A stretch of 7,649 nucleotides of DNA from Clostridium sp. (GTDB lineage Bacteria; Bacillota; Clostridia; Clostridiales; Clostridiaceae): the NCBI GenBank assembly GCA_003539755.1, contig DPOH01000111.1, forward strand, positions 1-7,649. The letters run 5' to 3'. The first letter of the stretch is position 1. Every line of letters begins with the position of its first letter. Both the position numbers and the translations under genes were made by a program. Below the pieces are notes generated by a model that saw only the letters and a program-made list of their open reading frames with translations, searched no databases and had not been told where the DNA came from. Shown here piece after piece: positions 1 through 5,277 of the stretch.

Positions 1-147
1 CTCATCGATATACATCAAGAAATAAAATCTAATATAGATGATGGACATAATTTTTATGAAGCTAATGCATTTGAATATATACTTTATAATGATGAAAGCC
101 TAGTTATTTTCAAAGGCAAAGAACATAACTATAGAAATGCAATATAA
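1..147 (+). CDS. 3' end of an unidentified protein gene (partial)
   Basis: An open frame enters from the left edge in frame 1 and runs for 48 codons to a TAA at 145-147. The visible C-terminus begins LIDIHQEIKSNIDDG and ends KGKEHNYRNAI. It is hydrophilic, rich in Asn, Asp, Glu and Lys, and has no membrane segment. I recognise no family in this tail and assign no function. Codon use is A/T-ending like the neighbouring genes, which supports real coding. No ribosome binding site or start can be seen because the 5' part lies outside the window. A terminator hairpin at 389-435 is the first obvious transcription stop downstream. Confidence 0.5.
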   Translation, partial: LIDIHQEIKSNIDDGHNFYEANAFEYILYNDESLVIFKGKEHNYRNAI

Positions 148-186
148 GATATAGATAATCATGTGAGTTGAGAGGTTAAATTATAG

Positions 187-294
187 TTAGTTACCAAAAG
201 TGGCAATGTATTTTTAGTAAGCAGAGATGAACGCAAATTCTTTGAACAGACAATTATTGATTTAGGTAAAAGCATAATATACCAATGTCTATAA
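187..294 (+). pseudogene. Possible decayed coding fragment
   Basis: After stops at 145-147, 169-171 and 184-186, the same reading frame opens again for 35 codons to a TAA at 292-294. It reads LVTKSGNVFLVSRDERKFFE and then QTIIDLGKSIIYQCL. The composition looks protein-like (alternating hydrophobic and charged residues), but there is no ATG/GTG/TTG start and no Shine-Dalgarno site. The simplest reading is a remnant of a degraded gene, possibly related to the partial frame ending at 147. It could also be chance in AT-rich DNA. The rest of 148-388 shows no gene. Confidence 0.22.
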
Positions 295-388
295 CAAATT
301 GTGTATATGTCAAGTTAAATTAAATATACAGTTTTACAGCTAGTTAAAATTCATAGATTTTTAACTAATATTATTAATTATATATAAG

Positions 389-435
389 AGAACCCTATAG
401 AACAGAGAATTTAAAAGTATATTCTATAGGGTTCT
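389..435. terminator. Strong hairpin terminator (probably bidirectional)
   Basis: A perfect 14-bp inverted repeat pairs 389-402 (AGAACCCTATAGAA) with 422-435 (TTCTATAGGGTTCT) around a 19-nt loop. On the plus strand it is followed by a T-rich tract, as in an intrinsic terminator for transcription arriving from the left edge. It also lies about 60 bp beyond the stop codon of the minus-strand rubrerythrin-like gene and could end that transcript, although the minus-side T tract is weaker. Confidence 0.8.
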
Positions 436-495
436 TTTTATATTTTACATAAATGCTAATTGTGGATTAGTTGATGTATAAATAGTTACAGATGA

Positions 496-921
496 TTATA
501 GACGCTTTAATAATCCTTCTAACATGCAAGCATGCTTTACTTCATCTTTATAAGCATTTTTTACAATTGCAGCTAGTTCTTCAAGACCTGCAGCTTCGGC
601 TTTTTCAGCTAATACTCCTAATGGTTTGCTAGCAGCAGCTTCACCTCTCATCATTTTTTCAATATCAACTTTTATATCACCTGAAACTTTTCCAGATAAT
701 ATTGCATATTGTGCAGCATGTTCTGCTTCTTCTAATCCCATTGCTTTTAAAACTTCAGCTATTTCAGGGTAACCAGTATATTGAGCTACTTTAGCCATAG
801 CAAAATAAATTCCTGTACCTCCACTTTCTCCATTAAAAGATCTAGTTAAAATATCTTTTAATTCTTGATTATCTTTTGCAATATCTAATGTATCTATTAT
901 AGAAAATTTTAAATCAGCCAT
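496..921 (-). CDS. Rubrerythrin-like ferritin-fold diiron protein (no rubredoxin domain)
   Basis: This 141-residue protein is a ferritin-like four-helix bundle of the rubrerythrin superfamily. Candidate diiron ligands are E32 in helix 1, the ExxH pair E65/H68 in helix 2, E94 in helix 3 and the ExxH pair E127/H130 in helix 4. Classical rubrerythrins add a C-terminal rubredoxin domain with two CxxC pairs. This one ends right after helix 4 (LEGLLKRL), so it is a rubredoxin-less form. The family generally reduces hydrogen peroxide in the cytoplasm of anaerobes, and a separate rubredoxin or reductase would have to supply electrons. The start is ATG 921-919, with AAAGGAG at 939-933 about 11 nt upstream; a nearer ATG at 928 is out of frame and stops at once. 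A possible PerR-like operator lies in the upstream promoter. The gene is monocistronic. The family call is firm and the substrate is inferred. Confidence 0.88.
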   Translation of the reverse strand: MADLKFSIIDTLDIAKDNQELKDILTRSFNGESGGTGIYFAMAKVAQYTGYPEIAEVLKAMGLEEAEHAAQYAILSGKVSGDIKVDIEKMMRGEAAASKPLGVLAEKAEAAGLEELAAIVKNAYKDEVKHACMLEGLLKRL

Positions 922-999
922 TATACATTTTTCTCCTTTAAGTTAATTTAGAAATAGTATAACCAATAATAATGAAATTTATTTTAATAATTTATGAAT

Positions 1000-1029
1000 A
1001 CAATATTAATAATTATAAGATTCTTTCAA
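1000..1029 (-). promoter_or_regulatory. Candidate promoter with PerR-like box for the rubrerythrin-like gene
   Basis: On the minus strand a -35-like TTGAAA (1029-1024) and a -10-like TATTGT (1005-1000) are separated by 18 bp. Between and overlapping them is TTATAATTATTAATA (1018-1004), which matches the published Bacillus PerR box TTATAATnATTATAA at 11 to 12 of 14 fixed positions. PerR control of rubrerythrins is known in clostridia. The region is extremely AT-rich, so chance similarity is a real possibility. Confidence 0.35.
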
Positions 1030-1115
1030 TACTACCAAGTTAATGGAGATAAAAATATTAATTTAATAAATAACATGTTAAAATATAAATAATAAACCAA
1101 AGATGAAAGGATTGT

Positions 1116-1511
1116 ATGGTTATGTTTGATATAAAGCTTAATGAAAAAGAAATAATAGAAAAGATTACAGTAAGAAAACCAATAAGCCCCAAAGAATTAT
1201 CATTTAACTTAGCAGGCAACCTGTTAACAGGAGCAGGTGAAGATAGTGTAGATAAAGTAAACTTAATTTTAACTAAAAAGTATCTTTATCTTAATTATAA
1301 AAGAAATGCTTTAATAGGCAATCTAGAAGAAATAAGTGATATTGTTCGAATACCATTAGAAAATATGAAAGAATTTTTAGTTAGACATAATGAAATCAAA
1401 GAAGTTATTACTATTAAAACTGATGAAGAGACCTATTACTTCATAAGAGATAATCACAACCAAGATAATTTTGCAGCAACTATGGCGGCTTTAGCAAAAA
1501 ATAATCAATAA
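1116..1511 (+). CDS. Small protein of unknown function, possibly PH-like
   Basis: This 131-residue soluble protein has no signal peptide or membrane segment. Residues about 45-105 show alternating hydrophobic strands (VNLILTKKYLYLNY, ISDIVRIPLENMKEF, EVITIKTDEETYYFI) followed by a C-terminal helix (FAATMAALAKNN). That pattern of a beta-sandwich closed by a helix resembles bacterial PH-like domains, but it rests on pattern alone and I do not recognise a named family. GAAAGG at 1105-1110 lies 5 nt before ATG 1116. An in-frame ATG at 1122 (MFDIKLNEK) is an alternative with 11-nt spacing. The acetyltransferase gene follows 49 bp downstream on the same strand with its own ribosome binding site and no terminator between, so the two may be co-transcribed. 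Confidence 0.7.
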   Translation: MVMFDIKLNEKEIIEKITVRKPISPKELSFNLAGNLLTGAGEDSVDKVNLILTKKYLYLNYKRNALIGNLEEISDIVRIPLENMKEFLVRHNEIKEVITIKTDEETYYFIRDNHNQDNFAATMAALAKNNQ

Positions 1512-1560
1512 ATTAATTAACTACTTATATACCAATAATTAAAATAACTGGAGGATTATT

Positions 1561-2010
1561 ATGAACTGGGAATTAAAAAAATTTAATGAACTTACATTAG
1601 AAGAAATGTACAAAATATTACAATTGAGAAATGAAGTATTTATTGTAGAGCAGAACTGTCTTTACCAAGATATTGATGATAAAGATCAAAAATCATATCA
1701 TTTATTTTGTAGAGAAGAGGAAAAGATTATTGCATGTGTAAGAATTCTAGAAAAAGGTCTTTCTTTTGATGAAATAGCCATAGGACGTGTATGTGTATCA
1801 AAAGACTTTCGTGGTAAAGGTATAGCTAGAGAAATTATGAAAAAAGCAATTAGATTCATAGAAAAAGAACTGTGTGGTAATTCTATAAAGATTCAGGCAC
1901 AAGCATATTTGATTGGATTTTATGAAAGTCTTGGTTTTAAAGGAATTTCAGAAGAATATTTAGAAGATGATATTCCACACATTGATATGATGTATTTAAG
2001 CAATAAATAA
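1561..2010 (+). CDS. ElaA-like GNAT family N-acetyltransferase
   Basis: This 149-residue protein is a single GNAT domain closely resembling the ElaA family. Characteristic stretches are LRNEVFIVEQNCLYQDID (22-39), the conserved GRVCVS strand (75-80) and the acetyl-CoA pyrophosphate loop RGKGIA (84-89). Also present are the C-terminal FYESLGF (120-126), typical of GNAT motif B, and IPHIDM (138-143). GNAT enzymes transfer acetyl from acetyl-CoA to an amine; the acceptor for ElaA proteins is not settled and cannot be read here. The length matches the family (about 150). GGAGG at 1550-1554 lies 6 nt before ATG 1561, giving a confident start. It is the second gene of a possible operon with 1116-1511. 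Confidence 0.9.
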   Translation: MNWELKKFNELTLEEMYKILQLRNEVFIVEQNCLYQDIDDKDQKSYHLFCREEEKIIACVRILEKGLSFDEIAIGRVCVSKDFRGKGIAREIMKKAIRFIEKELCGNSIKIQAQAYLIGFYESLGFKGISEEYLEDDIPHIDMMYLSNK

Positions 2011-2078
2011 AGCTGTTAATAATCATATATCTATACATAAATAAATTTGAAATCATACATAAAATATTCATAAATATG

Positions 2079-2087
2079 TGATATAAT
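2079..2087 (+). promoter_or_regulatory. Extended -10 promoter for the FakA-domain gene
   Basis: TG (2079-2080), one base, then a perfect TATAAT (2082-2087) forms an extended -10 element, about 42 bp before the preferred start at 2130. No good -35 is seen at normal spacing, which extended -10 promoters tolerate. The initially transcribed stretch resembles that of the nitroreductase promoter at 3501-3509. Confidence 0.6.
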
Positions 2088-2129
2088 GCTTTGGTGATAA
2101 TCAAATGAAATTGAAAGGAACTAGTGGTT

Positions 2130-2381
2130 ATGGTAGAATTCAGATATGATACGCAATTATTAATAGAAGGAAAAAATCTAGATGAAGATAAAATAAATGA
2201 TTACTTTTTAGAAAACTTTGTAGGAGATTCTCTTCTTGCAGTAGGAGATGATGAACTTATAAAAATTCATTATCATACCAATGAACCTTGGAAAGTTCTT
2301 GAGTATTGCTCAACATTAGGTGAAATATTTGATATTGTAATTGAAGATATGGATCGTCAATCTAGAGGATTAAAAGGCTAA
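2130..2381 (+). CDS. Stand-alone FakA/YloV-type (DAK-kinase-associated) domain protein
   Basis: This 83-residue protein matches the region of FakA/YloV-type proteins (fatty acid kinase, often annotated as dihydroxyacetone-kinase-like) that follows the nucleotide-binding DhaL domain. The signature is GDSLLAVGDDELIKIHYHTN (32-51), then KVLEY (55-59) and IEDMDRQS (71-78), resembling the family's GDSLVVVGDDxLVKVHxHTN...VLEY...IENMxxQ. Full-length FakA is about 550 residues. Here both the ATP-binding DhaL domain and the distal C-terminal domain are absent, so this protein cannot be a kinase itself. Similar short proteins labelled 'kinase to dihydroxyacetone kinase' are known to me from clostridia. 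The frame also has a GTG at 2124, but AAAGGA (2114-2119) is only 4 nt from it and 10 nt from ATG 2130, so I prefer 2130. Role unknown. Confidence 0.78.
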   Translation: MVEFRYDTQLLIEGKNLDEDKINDYFLENFVGDSLLAVGDDELIKIHYHTNEPWKVLEYCSTLGEIFDIVIEDMDRQSRGLKG

Positions 2382-2416
2382 ATTGGTATAGTCAAATATT
2401 TAGTAAATGTATTTGA

Positions 2417-2461
2417 ACCAAAAGAGTAGTCAAATGTTAAAAAATTGACTACTCTTTTGGT
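2417..2461. terminator. Bidirectional terminator between convergent genes
   Basis: A perfect 17-bp inverted repeat pairs 2417-2433 (ACCAAAAGAGTAGTCAA) with 2445-2461 around an 11-nt A-rich loop. It lies between the stop of the plus-strand gene ending at 2381 and the stop of the minus-strand regulator at 2487. Flanking T-runs are interrupted, but placement and stem strength support termination from both sides. Confidence 0.8.
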
Positions 2462-2486
2462 ATTATTATTAAGTTGAAACAGTGAA

Positions 2487-2705
2487 TTAAGTATTAAGTT
2501 CATCACTTCTATATTCTAAAATATCACCAGGCTGACAATCCAGCGCTTTACATATAGCTTCTAATGTTGAAAATCTAATAGCTTTTGCTTTACCATTTTT
2601 TAAAATAGAGAGATTTGCCATAGTTATCCCAACTTTTTCTGTGAGCTCTGTTACACTCATCTTTCTTTTTGAAAGCATAACATCAATATTAACTATTATT
2701 GCCAT
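2487..2705 (-). CDS. XRE/Cro-type helix-turn-helix regulator, YozG-like
   Basis: From the preferred ATG (2705-2703) this is a 72-residue protein that is almost entirely a Cro/CI helix-turn-helix domain. MSVTELTEKVGITMANLSIL (16-35) gives the two HTH helices, KNGKAKAIRFSTLEAICKAL (36-55) the following helices, and CQPGDILEY (57-65) the typical end of this family. The short single-domain form and its placement directly after a DUF2975 membrane protein match the YozG-type regulators paired with DUF2975 proteins such as YoaS in Bacillus. An in-frame GTG at 2714 would add three residues, but it lies inside the Shine-Dalgarno GAGGTGA (2717-2711), which sits 5 nt before the ATG. The upstream gene's TGA (2718-2716) overlaps that same site, so translation is probably coupled. 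Likely a DNA-binding regulator of its own operon; target inferred. Confidence 0.9.
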   Translation of the reverse strand: MAIIVNIDVMLSKRKMSVTELTEKVGITMANLSILKNGKAKAIRFSTLEAICKALDCQPGDILEYRSDELNT

Positions 2706-2710
2706 ATTAC

Positions 2711-2717
2711 TCACCTC
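2711..2717 (-). promoter_or_regulatory. Ribosome binding site that sets the XRE start and overlaps the upstream stop
   Basis: GAGGTGA on the minus strand lies 5 nt before ATG 2705. It contains the GTG at 2714-2712 that would otherwise be read as a start, and it overlaps the TGA (2718-2716) ending the DUF2975 gene. This fixes the start at 2705 and suggests translational coupling. Confidence 0.8.
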
Positions 2718-3192
2718 ATATTGTCAAATCATTTTCTAATTTTATTTCTATTGCTTTTTCTAAAAGTCTTTTAAGAACAGCAGAAAATACTGCAATTACT
2801 GTTGATGCAAATACGGGTATCAGCCACATTAGTATTGCACCTGGAGCATCATCTTTATCTGCAAGAAGAAATACAAATGGAATTAATAACACATATATTC
2901 CACTGACAGATGCTGCACAATATTTTATATTATTCAAAGCTTTAACAGAAATCTGTGAAAATGCTTTATTATTATCAATATAAGTTAAAAGGCTGAAAGC
3001 CATATATAGTGCAATATAAAAGGGGATAGCTGATATACACATACCTATTAATATTGGATATAATATATGCGTATATTCTGGAGAAACTGGAGCACTGAAC
3101 AGCTTATATATAATAAATGAACATAAAGCAAGAACAGGAAGTCCAATAAGAATAACTGCTAATTTTAAAAATAATGTTGTTCCTTTTTTCAT
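2716..3192 (-). CDS. DUF2975 family four-helix membrane protein
   Basis: From ATG 3192 this is a 158-residue integral membrane protein with four predicted transmembrane segments: about 8-31, 43-70, 92-111 and 117-140. Family marks are the loop after TM2, LLTYIDNNKAFS (68-79), and the C-terminus AIEIKLENDLTI. The two termini are predicted to be on the same side, probably cytoplasmic given the basic start MKKG. The biochemical role of DUF2975 proteins is unknown; they are typically encoded with a small XRE regulator, as here with the gene at 2487-2705. An in-frame GTG at 3201 lies inside the Shine-Dalgarno GAGGTGA (3204-3198), which is 5 nt from the ATG, so 3192 is the better start. A well-spaced promoter lies upstream. 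It is the first gene of a two-gene operon. Confidence 0.88.
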   Translation of the reverse strand: MKKGTTLFLKLAVILIGLPVLALCSFIIYKLFSAPVSPEYTHILYPILIGMCISAIPFYIALYMAFSLLTYIDNNKAFSQISVKALNNIKYCAASVSGIYVLLIPFVFLLADKDDAPGAILMWLIPVFASTVIAVFSAVLKRLLEKAIEIKLENDLTI

Positions 3193-3197
3193 AAAAT

Positions 3198-3204
3198 TCA
3201 CCTC
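3198..3204 (-). promoter_or_regulatory. Ribosome binding site that sets the DUF2975 start
   Basis: GAGGTGA on the minus strand is 5 nt before ATG 3192-3190. The alternative GTG at 3201-3199 is part of this site and therefore an unlikely start. Motif and spacing are identical to those of the XRE gene downstream. Confidence 0.8.
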
Positions 3205-3222
3205 GTTTAAATGTCTTTTATC

Positions 3223-3251
3223 ATATTACTACTTTATTTATCGTTTCTCAA
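3223..3251 (-). promoter_or_regulatory. Promoter of the DUF2975-XRE operon
   Basis: On the minus strand TTGAGA (3251-3246) and TAATAT (3228-3223) are separated by exactly 17 bp and lie about 30 bp before the ATG at 3192. Both hexamers match sigma-A consensus at 4 or more of 6 positions. The remaining intergenic DNA to 3480 is AT-rich and shows no gene. Confidence 0.55.
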
Positions 3252-3500
3252 TAAATTTTTATCAAAAAACAATATGTAATTCGAAGAAACATTTACTAAG
3301 GTATACAAAAATAGAAATGTAATTGTTTTTATTATGAATTATAGAATTCAAATATTATCTGATAAATATTCAAATAGTACAATGAGATAAAGTTTATAGC
3401 GTAAATTTCCATAATACTATGAATTATTATTACAAGCATTCATGTAATAATACCTCTATAATAGCAAATTATTAGTTTTAATACATAAAGAGCAATTATG

Positions 3501-3509
3501 TGCTATAAT
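3501..3509 (+). promoter_or_regulatory. Extended -10 promoter of the nitroreductase gene
   Basis: TGC followed directly by a perfect TATAAT (3504-3509) gives an extended -10 element about 88 bp before the nitroreductase start. A clear -35 is not visible. Downstream, TTTGGTGA (3511-3518) begins a stretch resembling the leader of the gene at 2130. Confidence 0.6.
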
Positions 3510-3556
3510 ATTTGGTGAGGTTTAATTGAAATTAAAACTCAATTTAAACTTTGGGT

Positions 3557-3576
3557 GCTTAAGAATTAACTTAAGC
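3557..3576 (+). repeat. Inverted repeat in the nitroreductase leader
   Basis: GCTTAAG (3557-3563) and CTTAAGC (3570-3576) form a perfect 7-bp inverted repeat with a 6-nt spacer, ending 6 nt before the AGGAGG ribosome binding site (3583-3588). It lies downstream of the predicted transcription start. It may be an operator or an RNA hairpin affecting translation; no known factor is recognised. Confidence 0.45.
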
Positions 3577-3596
3577 AGAATTAGGAGGAATATACC

Positions 3597-4109
3597 ATGG
3601 AATTTACAAAAGTTATTACAGAACGTTATGCGTGTAAAAAATATGATGGACGTAAGGTTGAAAAAGAAAAGATGGACGCTGTACTTGAAGCAGGAAGACT
3701 AGCTCCAACTGCAAAGAATTTACAAGAACATCATATATATGTGGTAGAATCAGCAGAAGCTCTTGCAAAAATTGATGAAGTAACACCATGTCGTTATGGT
3801 GCAGGAACAGTTTTAGTAGTTGCATTTGATAAGACAAATGTATTTACGTACCCAGGTGAAAAAAGAGATTCAGGTGTAGAGGATGCAACAATTGTAGCAA
3901 CTCACCTTATGCTTGCAGCAAAGAATGAAGGCCTTGAAACTTGTTGGATTAACTTCTTTGATCCAGAAGTAGTGGCTGAAAAACTTGGACTTCCAGAAAA
4001 TGAAGAAGTACTTATGATGCTTGATATTGGATATGCTGCAGAGGGAGCACCAATGAATCCTTTCCATAATAAACGTAAGGAATTATCAGAAACTGTGACA
4101 TATATGTAA
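3597..4109 (+). CDS. Nitroreductase family FMN-dependent oxidoreductase
   Basis: This 170-residue cytoplasmic protein belongs to the nitroreductase fold, whose members use FMN and NAD(P)H to reduce nitro compounds, quinones or other acceptors. Family marks are the N-terminal ERYACKKYD (9-17), whose Arg typically contacts the FMN phosphate, and RLAPTAKNLQ (34-43) at the flavin site. Also present are the central helix DATIVATHLMLAAKNEGLET (96-115) followed by CWINFF, and GYAAEGAPMNPFHNKRKEL (145-163). At 170 residues it is a compact form; many family members have 185-220. AGGAGG at 3583-3588 lies 8 nt before the ATG, a strong start. It appears monocistronic, with a promoter at 3501-3509 and a terminator at 4144-4188. 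The natural substrate cannot be read from sequence. Confidence 0.92.
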   Translation: MEFTKVITERYACKKYDGRKVEKEKMDAVLEAGRLAPTAKNLQEHHIYVVESAEALAKIDEVTPCRYGAGTVLVVAFDKTNVFTYPGEKRDSGVEDATIVATHLMLAAKNEGLETCWINFFDPEVVAEKLGLPENEEVLMMLDIGYAAEGAPMNPFHNKRKELSETVTYM

Positions 4110-4143
4110 GTAAACAGCTAATTAGATTAGTAGATTAAATACA

Positions 4144-4188
4144 AAAAACACAGCTTATGTTAAACAAAGTAACATAAGCTGTGTTTTT
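4144..4188. terminator. Bidirectional terminator between nitroreductase and exonuclease genes
   Basis: A 19-bp inverted repeat pairs 4144-4162 with 4170-4188 around a 7-nt loop. The core is CACAGCTTATGTTA with its complement, and the outer arms are A-run on the left and T-run on the right. The poly-A/poly-T arms give U tracts for both transcription directions, fitting the convergent genes ending at 4109 (plus) and 4222 (minus). Confidence 0.9.
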
Positions 4189-4221
4189 GTATTTGGACAA
4201 TTATAAAGCCAATATTAATAT

Positions 4222-4959
4222 TTACTCTTCCACAGGCTTTAGAAACTGTTGAGTTTTTCCCATGTTATAAGCAATTTTTATTATTGTTTTCTCCTCTGAT
4301 GTCATAGGTCTGCTAAACATCTTTTCAAATTGATTTATTAATTTTTCATTGTCTACTTTAACTTTAGCTAATGAATTCCTACTAGCAGAAGGATTATATA
4401 TTGCAGGTTTTAAATTTTTTGAGCGAAGCTTTTGAAATACTTGAGTTGTGTAATAAGCATCATTTAAAGCATCGTGGAATTCGCTTTCTATAGGTATTCT
4501 AAAATGCTCGACTGCATCCTGTAAACCTATTTTTATTCCTTTTTGGCATTTTAATAATTTACATACAACGGTCTGTACATCAATATATCTTTTAAAATCA
4601 TCTACCATATTTAAATCATGATATTGTATATTTTTTATAAGTTCTCTTATATCACATACTCCCCATACGCATGATACAAAAGGTTCCTTACCTATAAACT
4701 TTAAAAAATCCCTATATACTTTTGGGAAACTGTTATTTTTATTTAACATATCTGTTGTTATTCCAGTTAGATTTTCAACATAGGGATGTATTTCTTTATA
4801 TAAAGTAGGCTTTATAATTCTATTAAAGCTGTCTAAAATTTCAAAATCTTCGTTTACCTTTAATGCACCTATTTGTATTATTTCAAATGGCAGGTTAGAA
4901 TTTTTATTATTCTTATTAAAAGCTTGATTAAATTCTAAATCATATATTATATAGTTCAT
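4222..4959 (-). CDS. DEDDh-type 3'-5' exonuclease, KapD-like
   Basis: From the preferred ATG (4959-4957) this is a 245-residue protein with an RNase T/DnaQ-type exonuclease domain at about 3-180. All DEDDh residues are visible: D7 and E9 in YDLEFN (Exo I), D103 in WGVCDIREL (Exo II), and H162 with D167 in HDALNDAYYT (Exo III, H-x4-D). Such enzymes use two divalent metal ions to remove 3' nucleotides from DNA or RNA. The divergent Exo I and the layout resemble KapD-like bacterial exonucleases, but the substrate is unknown. A tail of about 65 residues follows the domain. An upstream in-frame ATG (4986) would add nine residues (MYSKGWKNT). I prefer 4959 because AAAGGA (4977-4972) precedes it and a -10-like TATAAT (5001-4996) lies too close to 4986, though the 12-nt spacing is long. 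Confidence 0.85.
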   Translation of the reverse strand: MNYIIYDLEFNQAFNKNNKNSNLPFEIIQIGALKVNEDFEILDSFNRIIKPTLYKEIHPYVENLTGITTDMLNKNNSFPKVYRDFLKFIGKEPFVSCVWGVCDIRELIKNIQYHDLNMVDDFKRYIDVQTVVCKLLKCQKGIKIGLQDAVEHFRIPIESEFHDALNDAYYTTQVFQKLRSKNLKPAIYNPSASRNSLAKVKVDNEKLINQFEKMFSRPMTSEEKTIIKIAYNMGKTQQFLKPVEE

Positions 4960-4995
4960 CGTATTTTTCCATCCTTTAGAATACATATTAACTAT

Positions 4996-5001
4996 ATTAT
5001 A
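4996..5001 (-). promoter_or_regulatory. -10 element of the exonuclease gene
   Basis: A perfect TATAAT reads on the minus strand at 5001-4996, about 37 bp before ATG 4959. Transcription would begin near 4989, almost on top of the upstream ATG at 4986, which supports the downstream start. No convincing -35 is seen at normal spacing. Confidence 0.4.
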
Positions 5002-5159
5002 ATATAATATTTGAGATTATGAAAATCATCTTATATATTTACAATTTGATTATTTTCGCAATATCTTTTTATACTGATTAATTCCTCTATATTTGTCATA
5101 TTTATAGAAGAGTGCTTATTTAAGGTTAATATTACTACATGAAATAGTTTGTACTAAAC

Positions 5160-5186
5160 TTGCAAAAATATTTAAATAGTTATAAT
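5160..5186 (+). promoter_or_regulatory. Candidate promoter of the CobW locus
   Basis: A perfect TATAAT (5181-5186) has a -35-like TTGCAA (5160-5165) 15 bp upstream, a short spacer. Transcription would start near 5193, leaving a leader of about 85 nt that contains the inverted repeat at 5210-5247. The rest of the divergent gap from 4960 shows no gene, and I see no match to a Zur-type or Fur-type palindrome. Confidence 0.45.
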
Positions 5187-5209
5187 ATGAAGTTATATTT
5201 GTAATTATG

Positions 5210-5247
5210 TACTAATATTATTTTTTAATAATTTAATGATATTAGTA
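5210..5247 (+). repeat. Inverted repeat in the leader of the CobW gene
   Basis: TACTAATAT (5210-5218) and ATATTAGTA (5239-5247) are a perfect 9-bp inverted repeat. Pairing extends inward through one G-T pair and three A-T pairs. It lies between the candidate promoter and the ribosome binding site (GAGGTGA, 5264-5270). It could be an operator or an RNA hairpin; the T-rich loop and AT stem make it weak as a terminator. Confidence 0.4.
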
Positions 5248-5277
5248 TGATGATGTTATTATAGAGGTGAATTTATT

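Noticed and set aside
2124..2129. GTG start for the FakA-domain gene
   Set aside because: Only 4 nt separate it from AAAGGA; ATG 2130 has a more usual 10-nt spacing.
2699..2983. Plus-strand 94-codon open frame
   Set aside because: It lies antisense to the DUF2975 gene, has no family features and no ribosome binding site.
3616..4067. Minus-strand open frames opposite the nitroreductase
   Set aside because: Shadow frames with atypical composition (Cys, His, Phe rich) and no start signals; the plus-strand protein is clearly a nitroreductase.
4987..5277. Possible cobalamin or metal riboswitch upstream of the CobW-like gene
   Set aside because: No conserved riboswitch core was recognised; only a simple inverted repeat at 5210-5247 is visible.
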